54,446 bases of DNA. Origin: Metasolibacillus meyeri. GTDB taxonomy: Bacteria; Bacillota; Bacilli; Bacillales_A; Planococcaceae. Shown here one piece after another: positions 8,836 through 15,398 of the stretch. The DNA lies in the NCBI RefSeq assembly GCF_003049505.1, contig NZ_PYWN01000035.1, positions 1 through 54,446 on the forward strand, written 5' to 3'. Numbering within the stretch: the first letter of the stretch is position 1; every line of letters starts with the position of its first letter. The notes beneath the pieces are model-generated. The model saw nothing but the letters and a program-made list of their open reading frames with translations, was not told where the DNA came from and did not search any database. Position numbers and translations under genes: made by a program.

Positions 8836-10296
8836 CTATCGCACCTCCGTTAACACGTTGAGTCGTGCAATTTCCACATCTTCAGGACCGATAATTGTAC
8901 AGTCCTTTTCTTTCGCATATTCGATATATTCGACAATTTCCTGGGTAATTTTTTCCCCTGGTGCTAAAATCGGGATACCCGGCGGATAGCACATAACAAA
9001 TTCGCTACAAACACGACCAATTGTTTCACGTAGTGGTAACAGCTCTTTCTCTGCATAAAACGCATATTGTGGCGTTGTTATCACTTGTGGATCGATATAC
9101 TCCTGCGTAATTAACCCTGCCTTATCCGCTTTGTAACGGCGGCGAATTTCAGCTAATGCACTTACTAAACGCTCCACATCACGCTCGCGGTCACCAACGG
9201 AAACATATGCTAAAATATTGCCGATGTCACCAAACTCAATTTGAATATCGTATTCATCGCGCAAAATATCATATACTTCGATACCAGCTAAACCAATATC
9301 CAAGGTGTGCACCGATAGCTTTGTTGCATCAAAATCATAAATGCTATCGCCATTAATTAACTCATTTGAATAGGCATAATAATCACCAATTTTATTAATT
9401 TCATCGCGTGCATATTGTGATAGCTGCATGACATGCTTGAAAATCTCCTTGCCGTTTAACGCTAAATTACGACGTGATAAATCTAAACTAGATAATAATA
9501 AATAAGAGCCGCTTGTCGTTTGCGTTAAGTTAACAATTTGACGTGCATAACCAACATTAATTGCTGGTCCCATTAATAAAAACGAGCTTTGTGTTAAGCT
9601 ACCGCCTGATTTATGCATGCTGACAGCTGCCATATCTGCCCCTGCCGCCATACCAGTAATTGGCATATTTTCACCAAAATAAAAATGAGTGCCATGTGCT
9701 TCATCAACCAAGACTAGCATCCCATGCTCATGCGCCAGATTAACGATGCCTTGTAAGTCAGAGCAAATACCATAGTATGTTGGGTTATTTACTAAAATGG
9801 CCTTTGCTTCTGGATTTTCTTTAATTGCTTTTTCCACTTGTGAAATTTTCATCCCTAGCGAAATACCTAGTCTATAATCCATATCTGGATTCACATAGAC
9901 CGGCTCAGCCCCACATACAACTAAGGCATTAATTACACTACGATGCACATTGCGTGGCAAAATAATTTTATCGCCACGTTTACATGCAGTTAACACCATC
10001 GATTGTACAGCCGATGTTGTACCGTTTACCATAAAAAACGCATGTGCTGCACCAAAAGCCTCGGCTGCTAACTCCTCGGCATCTTTAATCACGGACACAG
10101 GATGACATAAATTATCAAGAGGCTTCATCGAATTCACATCGATTCCAACACATTTCTCACCTAAAAACGCTGTCAATTCAGGGTTCCCACGCCCTCGTTT
10201 ATGCCCCGGTACATCAAATGGTACGATGCGCTTACTTTTAAAGTCTTGTAGCGCTTCATAAATCGGTGCATTATGTTGCGACAATCGCGTATTCAT
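8836..10296 (-). CDS. speA: Orn/Lys/Arg decarboxylase, probable arginine decarboxylase
   Basis: This PLP-dependent fold-I decarboxylase of the B. subtilis SpeA type is 486 residues long and lacks the N-terminal receiver-like wing of enteric enzymes. Visible are the PGHKRGRG substrate motif near residue 30, the NGTTSA turn (91-96), VDEAHGTHF (197-205) with the PLP aspartate, and the Schiff-base lysine K229 in SMHKSGG. The C-terminal PPGIPILAPGE segment is also typical. Family members act on arginine, ornithine or lysine, and sequence alone does not settle which. As no agmatinase (speB) accompanies it, arginine is only the default reading. It opens a four-gene operon with essentially no gaps. 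The start has GAGGTG 9 nt upstream. About 700 bp of structured non-coding DNA precedes it. Confidence 0.88.
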   Translation of the reverse strand: MNTRLSQHNAPIYEALQDFKSKRIVPFDVPGHKRGRGNPELTAFLGEKCVGIDVNSMKPLDNLCHPVSVIKDAEELAAEAFGAAHAFFMVNGTTSAVQSMVLTACKRGDKIILPRNVHRSVINALVVCGAEPVYVNPDMDYRLGISLGMKISQVEKAIKENPEAKAILVNNPTYYGICSDLQGIVNLAHEHGMLVLVDEAHGTHFYFGENMPITGMAAGADMAAVSMHKSGGSLTQSSFLLMGPAINVGYARQIVNLTQTTSGSYLLLSSLDLSRRNLALNGKEIFKHVMQLSQYARDEINKIGDYYAYSNELINGDSIYDFDATKLSVHTLDIGLAGIEVYDILRDEYDIQIEFGDIGNILAYVSVGDRERDVERLVSALAEIRRRYKADKAGLITQEYIDPQVITTPQYAFYAEKELLPLRETIGRVCSEFVMCYPPGIPILAPGEKITQEIVEYIEYAKEKDCTIIGPEDVEIARLNVLTEVR

Positions 10297-10311
10297 CCAT
10301 CTCTCACCTCT

Positions 10312-10560
10312 TCACTCAATCAATTAGCCTCGACTAACTCTTGTCTAGATTTTTTCGAGTTAGCTCATAGTAGAAGTTAACCTAAAAGCGTCACGACATG
10401 CGCCAACGATTAACCGACCTGTACCGTTCAGGTTTCCTCTGTGACATGCACCAAAGGCTTTAGACCAACACGATGTTGGTCACTCAATCGTGACCTTCTT
10501 AGACTGAGCTCTACTTTCTCAATGTGTGTCCAAACACCCACTGAATTCTGATAAATAAGT
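10312..10560 (+). other. Structured intergenic element, copy R1
   Basis: This untranslated stretch is rich in stems: CTAACTC (10335) with GAGTTAG (10357), GACCAAC with GTTGGTC (about 10462-10480), GGTCAC with GTGACC (10478-10494), and CTCAATC with GACTGAG (10483-10508). Segment 10456-10547 on the plus strand matches 38810-38705 on the minus strand, sharing TTCTTAGACTGAG, the CTTTCTC loop, a GTGT/ACAC hairpin and a final TGAATT. I do not recognise an Rfam family in it. It may be a small RNA diverging from speA, or part of the speA leader read on the other strand. Confidence 0.5.
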
Positions 10561-10586
10561 GCTTATCCATTCATTGCCCAAGAAAA

Positions 10587-10625
10587 AAAAGCAAGTGAAT
10601 AGTATACGCACCATCACTTGCTTTT
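10587..10625 (-). terminator. Intrinsic terminator upstream of speA
   Basis: AAGCAAGTGA (10589-10598) pairs with TCACTTGCTT (10614-10623). On the minus strand the stem is followed by eight T. It must end a transcript entering from 10630-10995, either an unannotated RNA or an attenuated leader of the speA operon, because no protein gene lies in that interval. Confidence 0.75.
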
Positions 10626-10629
10626 GTAT

Positions 10630-10995
10630 GTATTGTTATGAAAAGTTCCTTTGTAAAAAATCCCATTTCTAACGGGCACAAATAGACCCGTAGCACTGCT
10701 AAGAGGAAAGTCTTTTCAATATTCATACATAACCGAATAGGGTTTTTTAGAGTCTATATAGCAAATAATTACTTTTACTACTCTTATTGACCGTTTCACA
10801 AGTTGATGTGCATTTCTACACTGGTTGTAAAGTAACCAACTTATAAAATTTGAGCTTCTAACTCAATCAATAAAGCAACTTGACGTTGCCAGTCGGCAGT
10901 TGACCCGGCTGTCCGTATGGCCTTAACTTTCCTCAGCAAATGAAGCTTACCGAAAGTGGTCAAAAGTATTTGCTGGAAAGACTCTTTCTTGAATA
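10630..10995 (-). other. Highly structured non-coding region of unknown role
   Basis: No credible open frame exists here. Several perfect stems are visible: CTTTCC-AGCAAAT with ATTTGCT-GGAAAG spanning 10927-10980, TTGAG/CTCAA at 10850-10866, GCAAC/GTTGC at 10875-10889, and AAGTTG with CAACTT enclosing GGTT/AACC at 10800-10842. The interval ends at a minus-strand terminator with eight U. That organisation suggests an independent RNA of about 400 nt or a riboswitch-like leader. It lacks T-box, SAM, lysine and purine signatures. Confidence 0.4.
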
Positions 10996-11166
10996 TTGGC
11001 TTTCCAATTTAACAACTCGTTCAGTTTAACAATGCATGTTTTATTTGTCAATTGTATGAAGCAGATTTTTTTGAAGAAAGCGAGAAAAATACGATATAAT
11101 TATTATTATATCAAGCCTTCAAATAATTGTTACAATTTGATTGCGGAGACCATGAGGAGACAAATC

Positions 11167-11593
11167 ATGAACAAAAATTACAACTTTCTTCAACAATTTG
11201 GTATTCAAACAGCTAGTATAAAAAACGGAAACGAAGGTTTAGAATCCATTATACTAAGTGGTTACCACAGATAAATAGAAAAAATATCGCAATTGAAATT
11301 CCTAAAGAAATTGTTTTTAACAATAATAATGACCAAAATGTTAGCACAGCCGCACTCTATGAACAGGAATGTCAACTATTGCGTTTATTAGAAATCCTAT
11401 CTTTCCCTGTGCCAACAGTATATCATTTCGACATTATTAACCAACAACCTGTGATGATTATGAATTAATTGAAAATATCGAAATACCTACAAAAGAAGAT
11501 TTTGTGGCTATTGGTCAGTTAACACGAGCGCTCCACTCCTATCAAGTGCCAGAGGTCAAACTTGTTGCTATGGAAGGGTTTACAGATTCTTAA
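11167..11593 (+). pseudogene. Decayed aminoglycoside-phosphotransferase-like gene
   Basis: The frame opens at 11167 behind a good GAGGAG site (MNKNYNFLQQFGIQTASI) but stops after 36 codons at 11274. The next frame continues with KWLPQINRKNIAIEIPKEIVF and YEQECQLLRLLEILSFPVPTVYHF. A third frame gives ELIENIEIPTKEDFVAIGQLTRALHS before a stop at 11593. These pieces resemble the N-terminal lobe of APH/choline-kinase-fold enzymes. The whole C-terminal half with HGDxxxxN and DxxD is gone. At least two frameshifts and a 3' truncation make it non-functional. Its last 14 bp overlap the 3' end of the convergent MFS gene. Confidence 0.75.
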
Positions 11594-12740
11594 TGAAAAA
11601 ATTACGAGCAACAAATAGCAGCAAACCAGCAAAAATTACGCCACAAGCCAAAAATTCGAGGCGATACCCGATCCAGAACAAATACGTACCTATCACTGGT
11701 CCAATTGTCATCCACACATAACGAAAAAAATTGTACACGCCTGTTGAAGTAGCTCGGTTGCGAGGCAATTCATTGGCTAGTAGTGTCGTTTGCAAAGGCA
11801 GCGAAATCCCCAAAAATAAGCCAAATAAAGAAAGCAGCGTTATTAACATGGTGAGAGACACTGAAGCGAGCAAGGCAAACAGAAAGACAACTATCATATG
11901 CAGACTTGCAACAATCACTAACAGAGATTTTACTTCAAATCGCTCTTGTATCCGTCCACCGATAATGCTACCAATAATGATAAATAGCGATATAGGCAGG
12001 AAGATCAAGCCAGTTTCACTTGAATTCAGATGATAAACGTCATCGACAATATTAGGCAGCAATACAAGCAGCATGTAAAAAATAGCATATTGCACAGACC
12101 CTAATACAATGATAGCCAAGCCTACGCGATGATTTAATACGATTGTCAGCTGCTTCAACTGAAAACGTTCGTTTACAGCCTCTGGTGTTCGGGTTTCTGG
12201 CAAGCTTAGCCATAAAATAAGCCAAAAAACGAGGCTAATGCCAAGCAAAATCCAGAACAGTCCATTAATATTGTAGTGCTGTCCAACAAACCCGCCAAAG
12301 ATAGGGCCTAGACCGGGACCGAGCGCCACCAGCATTTGATAGGTTCCCATCGAACGACCTCGCATAGTGCCTTCATATAGATCACCAATTATCGTGATTG
12401 CTGCAACTGAGCCGACAGCAACTCCAATCGCTTGCAGTGCGCGAAAAATAATTAAGGATGCTATCGTGTAAGAAAGCGCTGCTCCTAACGTTGCCAACAA
12501 ATACACCATAAATCCAAGCAAGAGAATTGGACGCCGTCCGTATTTATCAATGAGTGGCCCATAAATTAACTGCATAAATGCAAAGAAAATCGGATAGATC
12601 GATACAGTTAAATTGACGGCATCTAATGAAGCTTGAAAATGTTCAGCAATGCTTGGTAACATTGGGACATAGATCGTTTGCGTAAATGGACCAAAAAAAG
12701 CGGCAATAGAAACTAAATAGACTAATATTTTCTTATACAT
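11580..12740 (-). CDS. MFS drug-efflux transporter, DHA1 type
   Basis: The 386-residue membrane protein has twelve predicted helices. It carries the DHA1 signatures: motif A GPLIDKYGRRPILL between helices 2 and 3, RALQAIGVA (motif B region), and motif C GPGLGPIFGG in helix 5. It resembles Bcr/CflA and YfmO-like proton-driven multidrug exporters. The start at 12740 (MYKKILVYL) is set by AAGGAG 8 nt upstream; a longer frame from 12902 reads through the promoter region and the divergent hxlR start. It diverges from an HxlR regulator 114 bp away, so repression by that protein, relieved by a pump substrate, is the natural expectation. The substrate is unknown. Confidence 0.88.
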   Translation of the reverse strand: MYKKILVYLVSIAAFFGPFTQTIYVPMLPSIAEHFQASLDAVNLTVSIYPIFFAFMQLIYGPLIDKYGRRPILLLGFMVYLLATLGAALSYTIASLIIFRALQAIGVAVGSVAAITIIGDLYEGTMRGRSMGTYQMLVALGPGLGPIFGGFVGQHYNINGLFWILLGISLVFWLILWLSLPETRTPEAVNERFQLKQLTIVLNHRVGLAIIVLGSVQYAIFYMLLVLLPNIVDDVYHLNSSETGLIFLPISLFIIIGSIIGGRIQERFEVKSLLVIVASLHMIVVFLFALLASVSLTMLITLLSLFGLFLGISLPLQTTLLANELPRNRATSTGVYNFFRYVWMTIGPVIGTYLFWIGYRLEFLACGVIFAGLLLFVARNFFIKNL

Positions 12741-12768
12741 GACATGCTCCTTCAACTGAATCAATTTG

Positions 12769-12797
12769 TTTACACAGAAAATTGTACATAGTATACT
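12769..12797 (+). promoter_or_regulatory. Sigma-A promoter of hxlR
   Basis: A -35 TTTACA (12769-12774), a 17-bp spacer and a -10 TATACT (12792-12797) lie 57 bp before the hxlR start codon. The expected transcription start is near 12804. Confidence 0.7.
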
Positions 12798-12805
12798 AAC
12801 ACAAT

Positions 12806-12824
12806 GTAAGTAGGCACTTTTTCG
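12806..12824 (+). promoter_or_regulatory. Putative HxlR operator, copy 1
   Basis: GTAAGTAGGCACTTTTTCG lies just downstream of the hxlR -10 element in the divergent hxlR/MFS promoter region. It matches 17 of 19 positions of the reverse complement of 13372-13390, upstream of the flavoprotein gene. A shared motif at the regulator's own promoter and at the next gene suggests autoregulation plus a small regulon. Confidence 0.55.
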
Positions 12825-12854
12825 TTCAATACTTACTAAGGGGGAAGTATAGAA

Positions 12855-13244
12855 ATGAAAGAAGCAACCGGAATTTACGAATTTAACGGCAAGCGTTATC
12901 AATGTCCAATTGAGCTGTCAATAGCTCTGCTAGCTGGTAAATGGAAAACAACAATCATCTGCAAACTGATGGATGGCACAAAAAGATATGGAGAACTTAA
13001 AAAACTAATTTCTGGTGTTAATCATAAAATGCTCGCTGAACAACTAAGAGAACTTGAAGAAGTAGGCATTGTAAAGAGAACGGTCTATCCGGAAGTGCCC
13101 CCAAAGGTTGAATATGAATTGACACCATTAGGTGAAACATTAAAACCAGCAATTCAGTATTTGCAAACTTGGGGAGCTCAATTTAAAGTGACAGAAGATC
13201 ATCAGGCTGCCGATTCACATCTTATTCAGGCAGAAACCCCATAA
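12855..13244 (+). CDS. HxlR-family transcriptional regulator
   Basis: This 129-residue winged-helix protein of the HxlR/YodB family begins with the diagnostic CPIELSIALLAGKWKTTII helix (about 17-36). GVNHKMLAEQLRELEEVGIVKR (about 55-75) is the recognition helix and wing approach, and YELTPLGE follows. The N-terminal cysteine C17 is at the position used for thiol sensing in YodB and HypR, so response to quinones, aldehydes or disulfide stress is plausible but not shown. It starts after AAGGGGG, is divergent from an MFS pump, and is followed by a quinone-reductase-like gene that shares its putative operator. A strong terminator closes the gene. Confidence 0.9.
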   Translation: MKEATGIYEFNGKRYQCPIELSIALLAGKWKTTIICKLMDGTKRYGELKKLISGVNHKMLAEQLRELEEVGIVKRTVYPEVPPKVEYELTPLGETLKPAIQYLQTWGAQFKVTEDHQAADSHLIQAETP

Positions 13245-13264
13245 TTAACAATGCGGTAGCACAT

Positions 13265-13317
13265 AAAAAATCGGCAGTTCAAGACATGATTCTCGTATCT
13301 TGAACTGCCGATTTTTC
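13265..13317 (+). terminator. Terminator of hxlR
   Basis: AAAAATCGGCAGTTCAAGA pairs with TCTTGAACTGCCGATTTTT around a loop near 13290, a 19-bp stem ending in a T-run. It isolates hxlR from the following gene. Confidence 0.85.
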
Positions 13318-13371
13318 ACAATAACTATCGCAATCAAGCATGCTCACACTTCCCATTCGGTAAGAATCGAA

Positions 13372-13390
13372 CGAATAAGTGCGTACTTAC
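13372..13390 (-). promoter_or_regulatory. Putative HxlR operator, copy 2
   Basis: Read on the minus strand, GTAAGTACGCACTTATTCG matches the site at 12806-12824 at 17 of 19 positions. It overlaps the expected -35 region of the flavoprotein promoter (-10 TATAAT at 13410-13415), a position suited to repression. Confidence 0.55.
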
Positions 13391-13409
13391 TTTTCGTTAG
13401 TTACTTATG

Positions 13410-13442
13410 TATAATCCGAACTAGATAAGCGCTTATCTAGTT
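13410..13442 (+). promoter_or_regulatory. Promoter -10 and perfect 24-bp palindrome
   Basis: TATAAT occupies 13410-13415 and a perfect palindrome, half-site AACTAGATAAGC, spans 13419-13442 over the expected transcription start. A dimeric repressor, perhaps TetR- or MarR-like, could bind here. It is distinct in sequence from the HxlR-type motif just upstream. Confidence 0.6.
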
Positions 13443-13496
13443 AATAAATGACTGGCTTCTAGTTGGAAGCTGGATGAGAAATGAGGAGTGTATAGA

Positions 13497-14033
13497 ATGA
13501 AATCGTTAGTTATTGTGGCTCACCCCGACTTATCATCATCGAGAATTAATGCGGCATGGGTCAATGCCTTGCAACATCAATCAAATATTACAGTCCATCA
13601 ACTGTACGATTTTTATGCGGACGAAAATATTAATATTCAATATGAACAGACATTGCTTGAAGCCCATGAGCGCATTATTTTTCAATATCCGCTCTATTGG
13701 TACAGTTCGCCGCCATTGTTGAAAAAATGGTTTGATTCCGTTCTCCAACCCGGCTGGGCTTACGGACCAGATGGAGACAAAATGAAAGGAAAAGAAATCG
13801 GCATTGCTATTTCCACTTACGGTGCAGCAAGCTCCTATCAGCCTGATGGATTTAACCGTTTTACGATTCATGAGCTGCTAAGACCTGTTGAAGCGTTAAC
13901 GCATTACATTAGCGCTACCTACTTGCCACCTTTTGTACTTAATGATATTAGCAATATCTCTGACACGCAGCTGGAGCAAAACACTAAAGAATACATCAAC
14001 TATATAAGCTCAGCAATTCCTGCCGCTTCCTAA
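13497..14033 (+). CDS. NAD(P)H:quinone oxidoreductase-like flavoprotein (MdaB/KefG/YwrO family)
   Basis: The 178-residue protein has the flavodoxin-like fold of NAD(P)H dehydrogenase (quinone). VIVAHPDLSSSRINAAW forms the FMN/FAD phosphate loop, RIIFQYPLYWYSSPPLLKKWFDSVLQPGWAYG is the hallmark segment of the MdaB/YwrO/KefG group, and ISTYGAASSYQPDG is the second flavin loop. Such enzymes reduce quinones by two electrons, which fits control by a YodB-like HxlR regulator. The start at 13497 has AGGAG 8 nt upstream; an in-frame GTG at 13488 overlaps that site and is rejected. Upstream sit an HxlR-type motif and a perfect palindrome. A stem-loop terminator follows. Confidence 0.88.
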   Translation: MKSLVIVAHPDLSSSRINAAWVNALQHQSNITVHQLYDFYADENINIQYEQTLLEAHERIIFQYPLYWYSSPPLLKKWFDSVLQPGWAYGPDGDKMKGKEIGIAISTYGAASSYQPDGFNRFTIHELLRPVEALTHYISATYLPPFVLNDISNISDTQLEQNTKEYINYISSAIPAAS

Positions 14034-14084
14034 GCTAAGCTGCTAGTCCTCTGATCGAGCTAGCTGCTTTTCACAATAAACACA

Positions 14085-14120
14085 AATACGAGTGCAACGA
14101 TTGCACTCGTATTTTGTATT
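14085..14120 (+). terminator. Terminator of flavoprotein gene
   Basis: AATACGAGTGCA (14085-14096) pairs with TGCACTCGTATT (14102-14113) and is followed by TTGTATTTTG. Confidence 0.8.
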
Positions 14121-14250
14121 TTGTATAGCTGTCAAAAGAATTATCGCTAAACTGACCATAAAATGAATTTTCCATTAGTGGTGCTTTCCTTCTCCTCACT
14201 TTCACTTAATAGTTTGAAGTGACCTTTTAATATGGAATCAAAGGTGAAGA

Positions 14251-14290
14251 GGCTGTTTGAAAGTAATATTCTTCAATAGCCGCCTTCTTT
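14251..14290 (-). terminator. Weak hairpin downstream of APH-like gene
   Basis: GGCTGTTTGAAAGTAATATT and CTTCAATAGCC form an imperfect stem, with AAGAAGG/CCTTCTT flanks. It lies 25-60 bp past the stop codon at 14315. The type resembles the GGCTGTT...AACAGCC stem at 26071-26106. The rest of 14121-14250 shows nothing recognisable. Confidence 0.4.
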
Positions 14291-14314
14291 ATCTTCGAAA
14301 CCCTAATCATTTCA

Positions 14315-15109
14315 CTAAAAAAATTCATATAATCCGTTGGCAAAATAATTGTATAAATCGTTATCGATTATCTTTTCTCCATATCCTTCAAAGAAAATTT
14401 GCTTGTCTATATCATTTTCAAAAATATTTGGTTTCGGGCGAATAGCTAACGATAAATCATACCTTGGGTCCCCAAAAATTCCTCCGCTCCAGTCAATCAC
14501 ACCTGTAATGACACCATTTTCAACTAAAACATTATCAACAGTGAAATCACCATGAATAAGCGTTTGTTTAATACTAGAGGGTTTATTTACTTGAATTTTC
14601 TCTAACAGCTCCTTTGTTCCATCCACCTCGTAATTTTCCAAATTGTATTGCGCTTGCTCTAACATTTTAGGAAGCCATGGCTGTTGCGCCATCAATTCAT
14701 TAGGACAAGGCGTTGCATGAATTTGATGCAATATTTGTCCAAAATTAAATAGGATTTCTTGTCGTTTTTCCATGTTTTTCTCGTTGGATAAAGCACTTCT
14801 AATCGTTTCTCCAGGTAAAAATTCAATAAGAGCCCATGCTTCATTTTTAGACTTTTGCTCAATCGAAAACGCCACTTTGGGAATAGGTAATTTAGTTTCA
14901 CTCGTTAAACGATTGATGACTGCTACCTCTTTATTTAACCACGAGGAAAATAATTCACCCTTTGCTCTTTTTAATACATACGACCTGTGATCATTTTCAA
15001 TGATGGCTACATTGGAAGTATAGCCTTGTTTCGGGAATCTCATAGCATGTATATTTTTCAAATAATCTTGTATTTCATTAGGGATTTCTTCTTCCTTTAT
15101 TGGCTGCAA
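14315..15109 (-). CDS. Aminoglycoside phosphotransferase-family (APH fold) kinase
   Basis: The 264-residue kinase-like protein has YVLKRAKGELFSSWLNKEVAVI with the ATP-site lysine and glutamate. ALIEFLPGETI is the hinge, HGDFTVDNVLV is the catalytic loop, and VIDWSGGIFGDPRYDLSLA is the metal-binding motif. These are complete, so it should be active, but the family covers antibiotic kinases, choline/homoserine/fructosamine kinases and others, and the substrate cannot be named. The only in-frame start is TTG at 15109, with AAAGGAAG about 9 nt upstream; a nearby ATG is in another frame. It appears monocistronic. A shorter broken relative of the same fold lies at 11167-11593. Confidence 0.82.
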   Translation of the reverse strand: MQPIKEEEIPNEIQDYLKNIHAMRFPKQGYTSNVAIIENDHRSYVLKRAKGELFSSWLNKEVAVINRLTSETKLPIPKVAFSIEQKSKNEAWALIEFLPGETIRSALSNEKNMEKRQEILFNFGQILHQIHATPCPNELMAQQPWLPKMLEQAQYNLENYEVDGTKELLEKIQVNKPSSIKQTLIHGDFTVDNVLVENGVITGVIDWSGGIFGDPRYDLSLAIRPKPNIFENDIDKQIFFEGYGEKIIDNDLYNYFANGLYEFF

Positions 15110-15196
15110 CCATTAACACTTCCTTTCAAATTATTTTGATTTTATATAATTGCTTAATATAAAAAATAGCTGACTTTAACTAGCCAGCCACTTTCC

Positions 15197-15385
15197 TTAT
15201 CTCATTTTCTCTAAATCCTGATAATCCTGCATAAAACGCCCGCCATCAGCTACAACAGAATGGTAAAGCGCTTTAACAGCCGCTGATTTATCTAGCCCCA
15301 TATCCTTTTTGATGGTCTTCAACTCATCATGCAATTCACGATGCTCATTAATTAATTTTAGCATCGTATTTTTATTATATTTCAT
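15197..15385 (-). CDS. Small conserved-looking hypothetical protein
   Basis: A 62-residue soluble, charged protein (MKYNKNTMLKLINEH...) predicted to be helical, with the segment DKSAAVKALYHSVVADGGRF in the second half. I do not recognise the family. AAGGAG lies 9 nt before the ATG at 15385, overlapping the end of the upstream methyltransferase gene (13-bp gap), so the two are probably one transcript. No signal peptide or membrane segment is present. Confidence 0.65.
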   Translation of the reverse strand: MKYNKNTMLKLINEHRELHDELKTIKKDMGLDKSAAVKALYHSVVADGGRFMQDYQDLEKMR

Positions 15386-15398
15386 CACTTTTCTCTCC

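Noticed and set aside
10630-10995. RNase P RNA (GAGGAAAGT-like string on both strands)
   Set aside because: The string GAGGAAAGT occurs, but the remaining conserved regions of RNase P are absent, and the gene is usually elsewhere.
10300-10995. SR1 dual-function RNA near speA as in B. subtilis
   Set aside because: I found no reading frame resembling the SR1P peptide on either strand, so position alone is not enough.
12741-12902. Longer MFS transporter reading frame from 12902
   Set aside because: It would run through the hxlR promoter and start, and has no ribosome binding site; the start at 12740 has AAGGAG.
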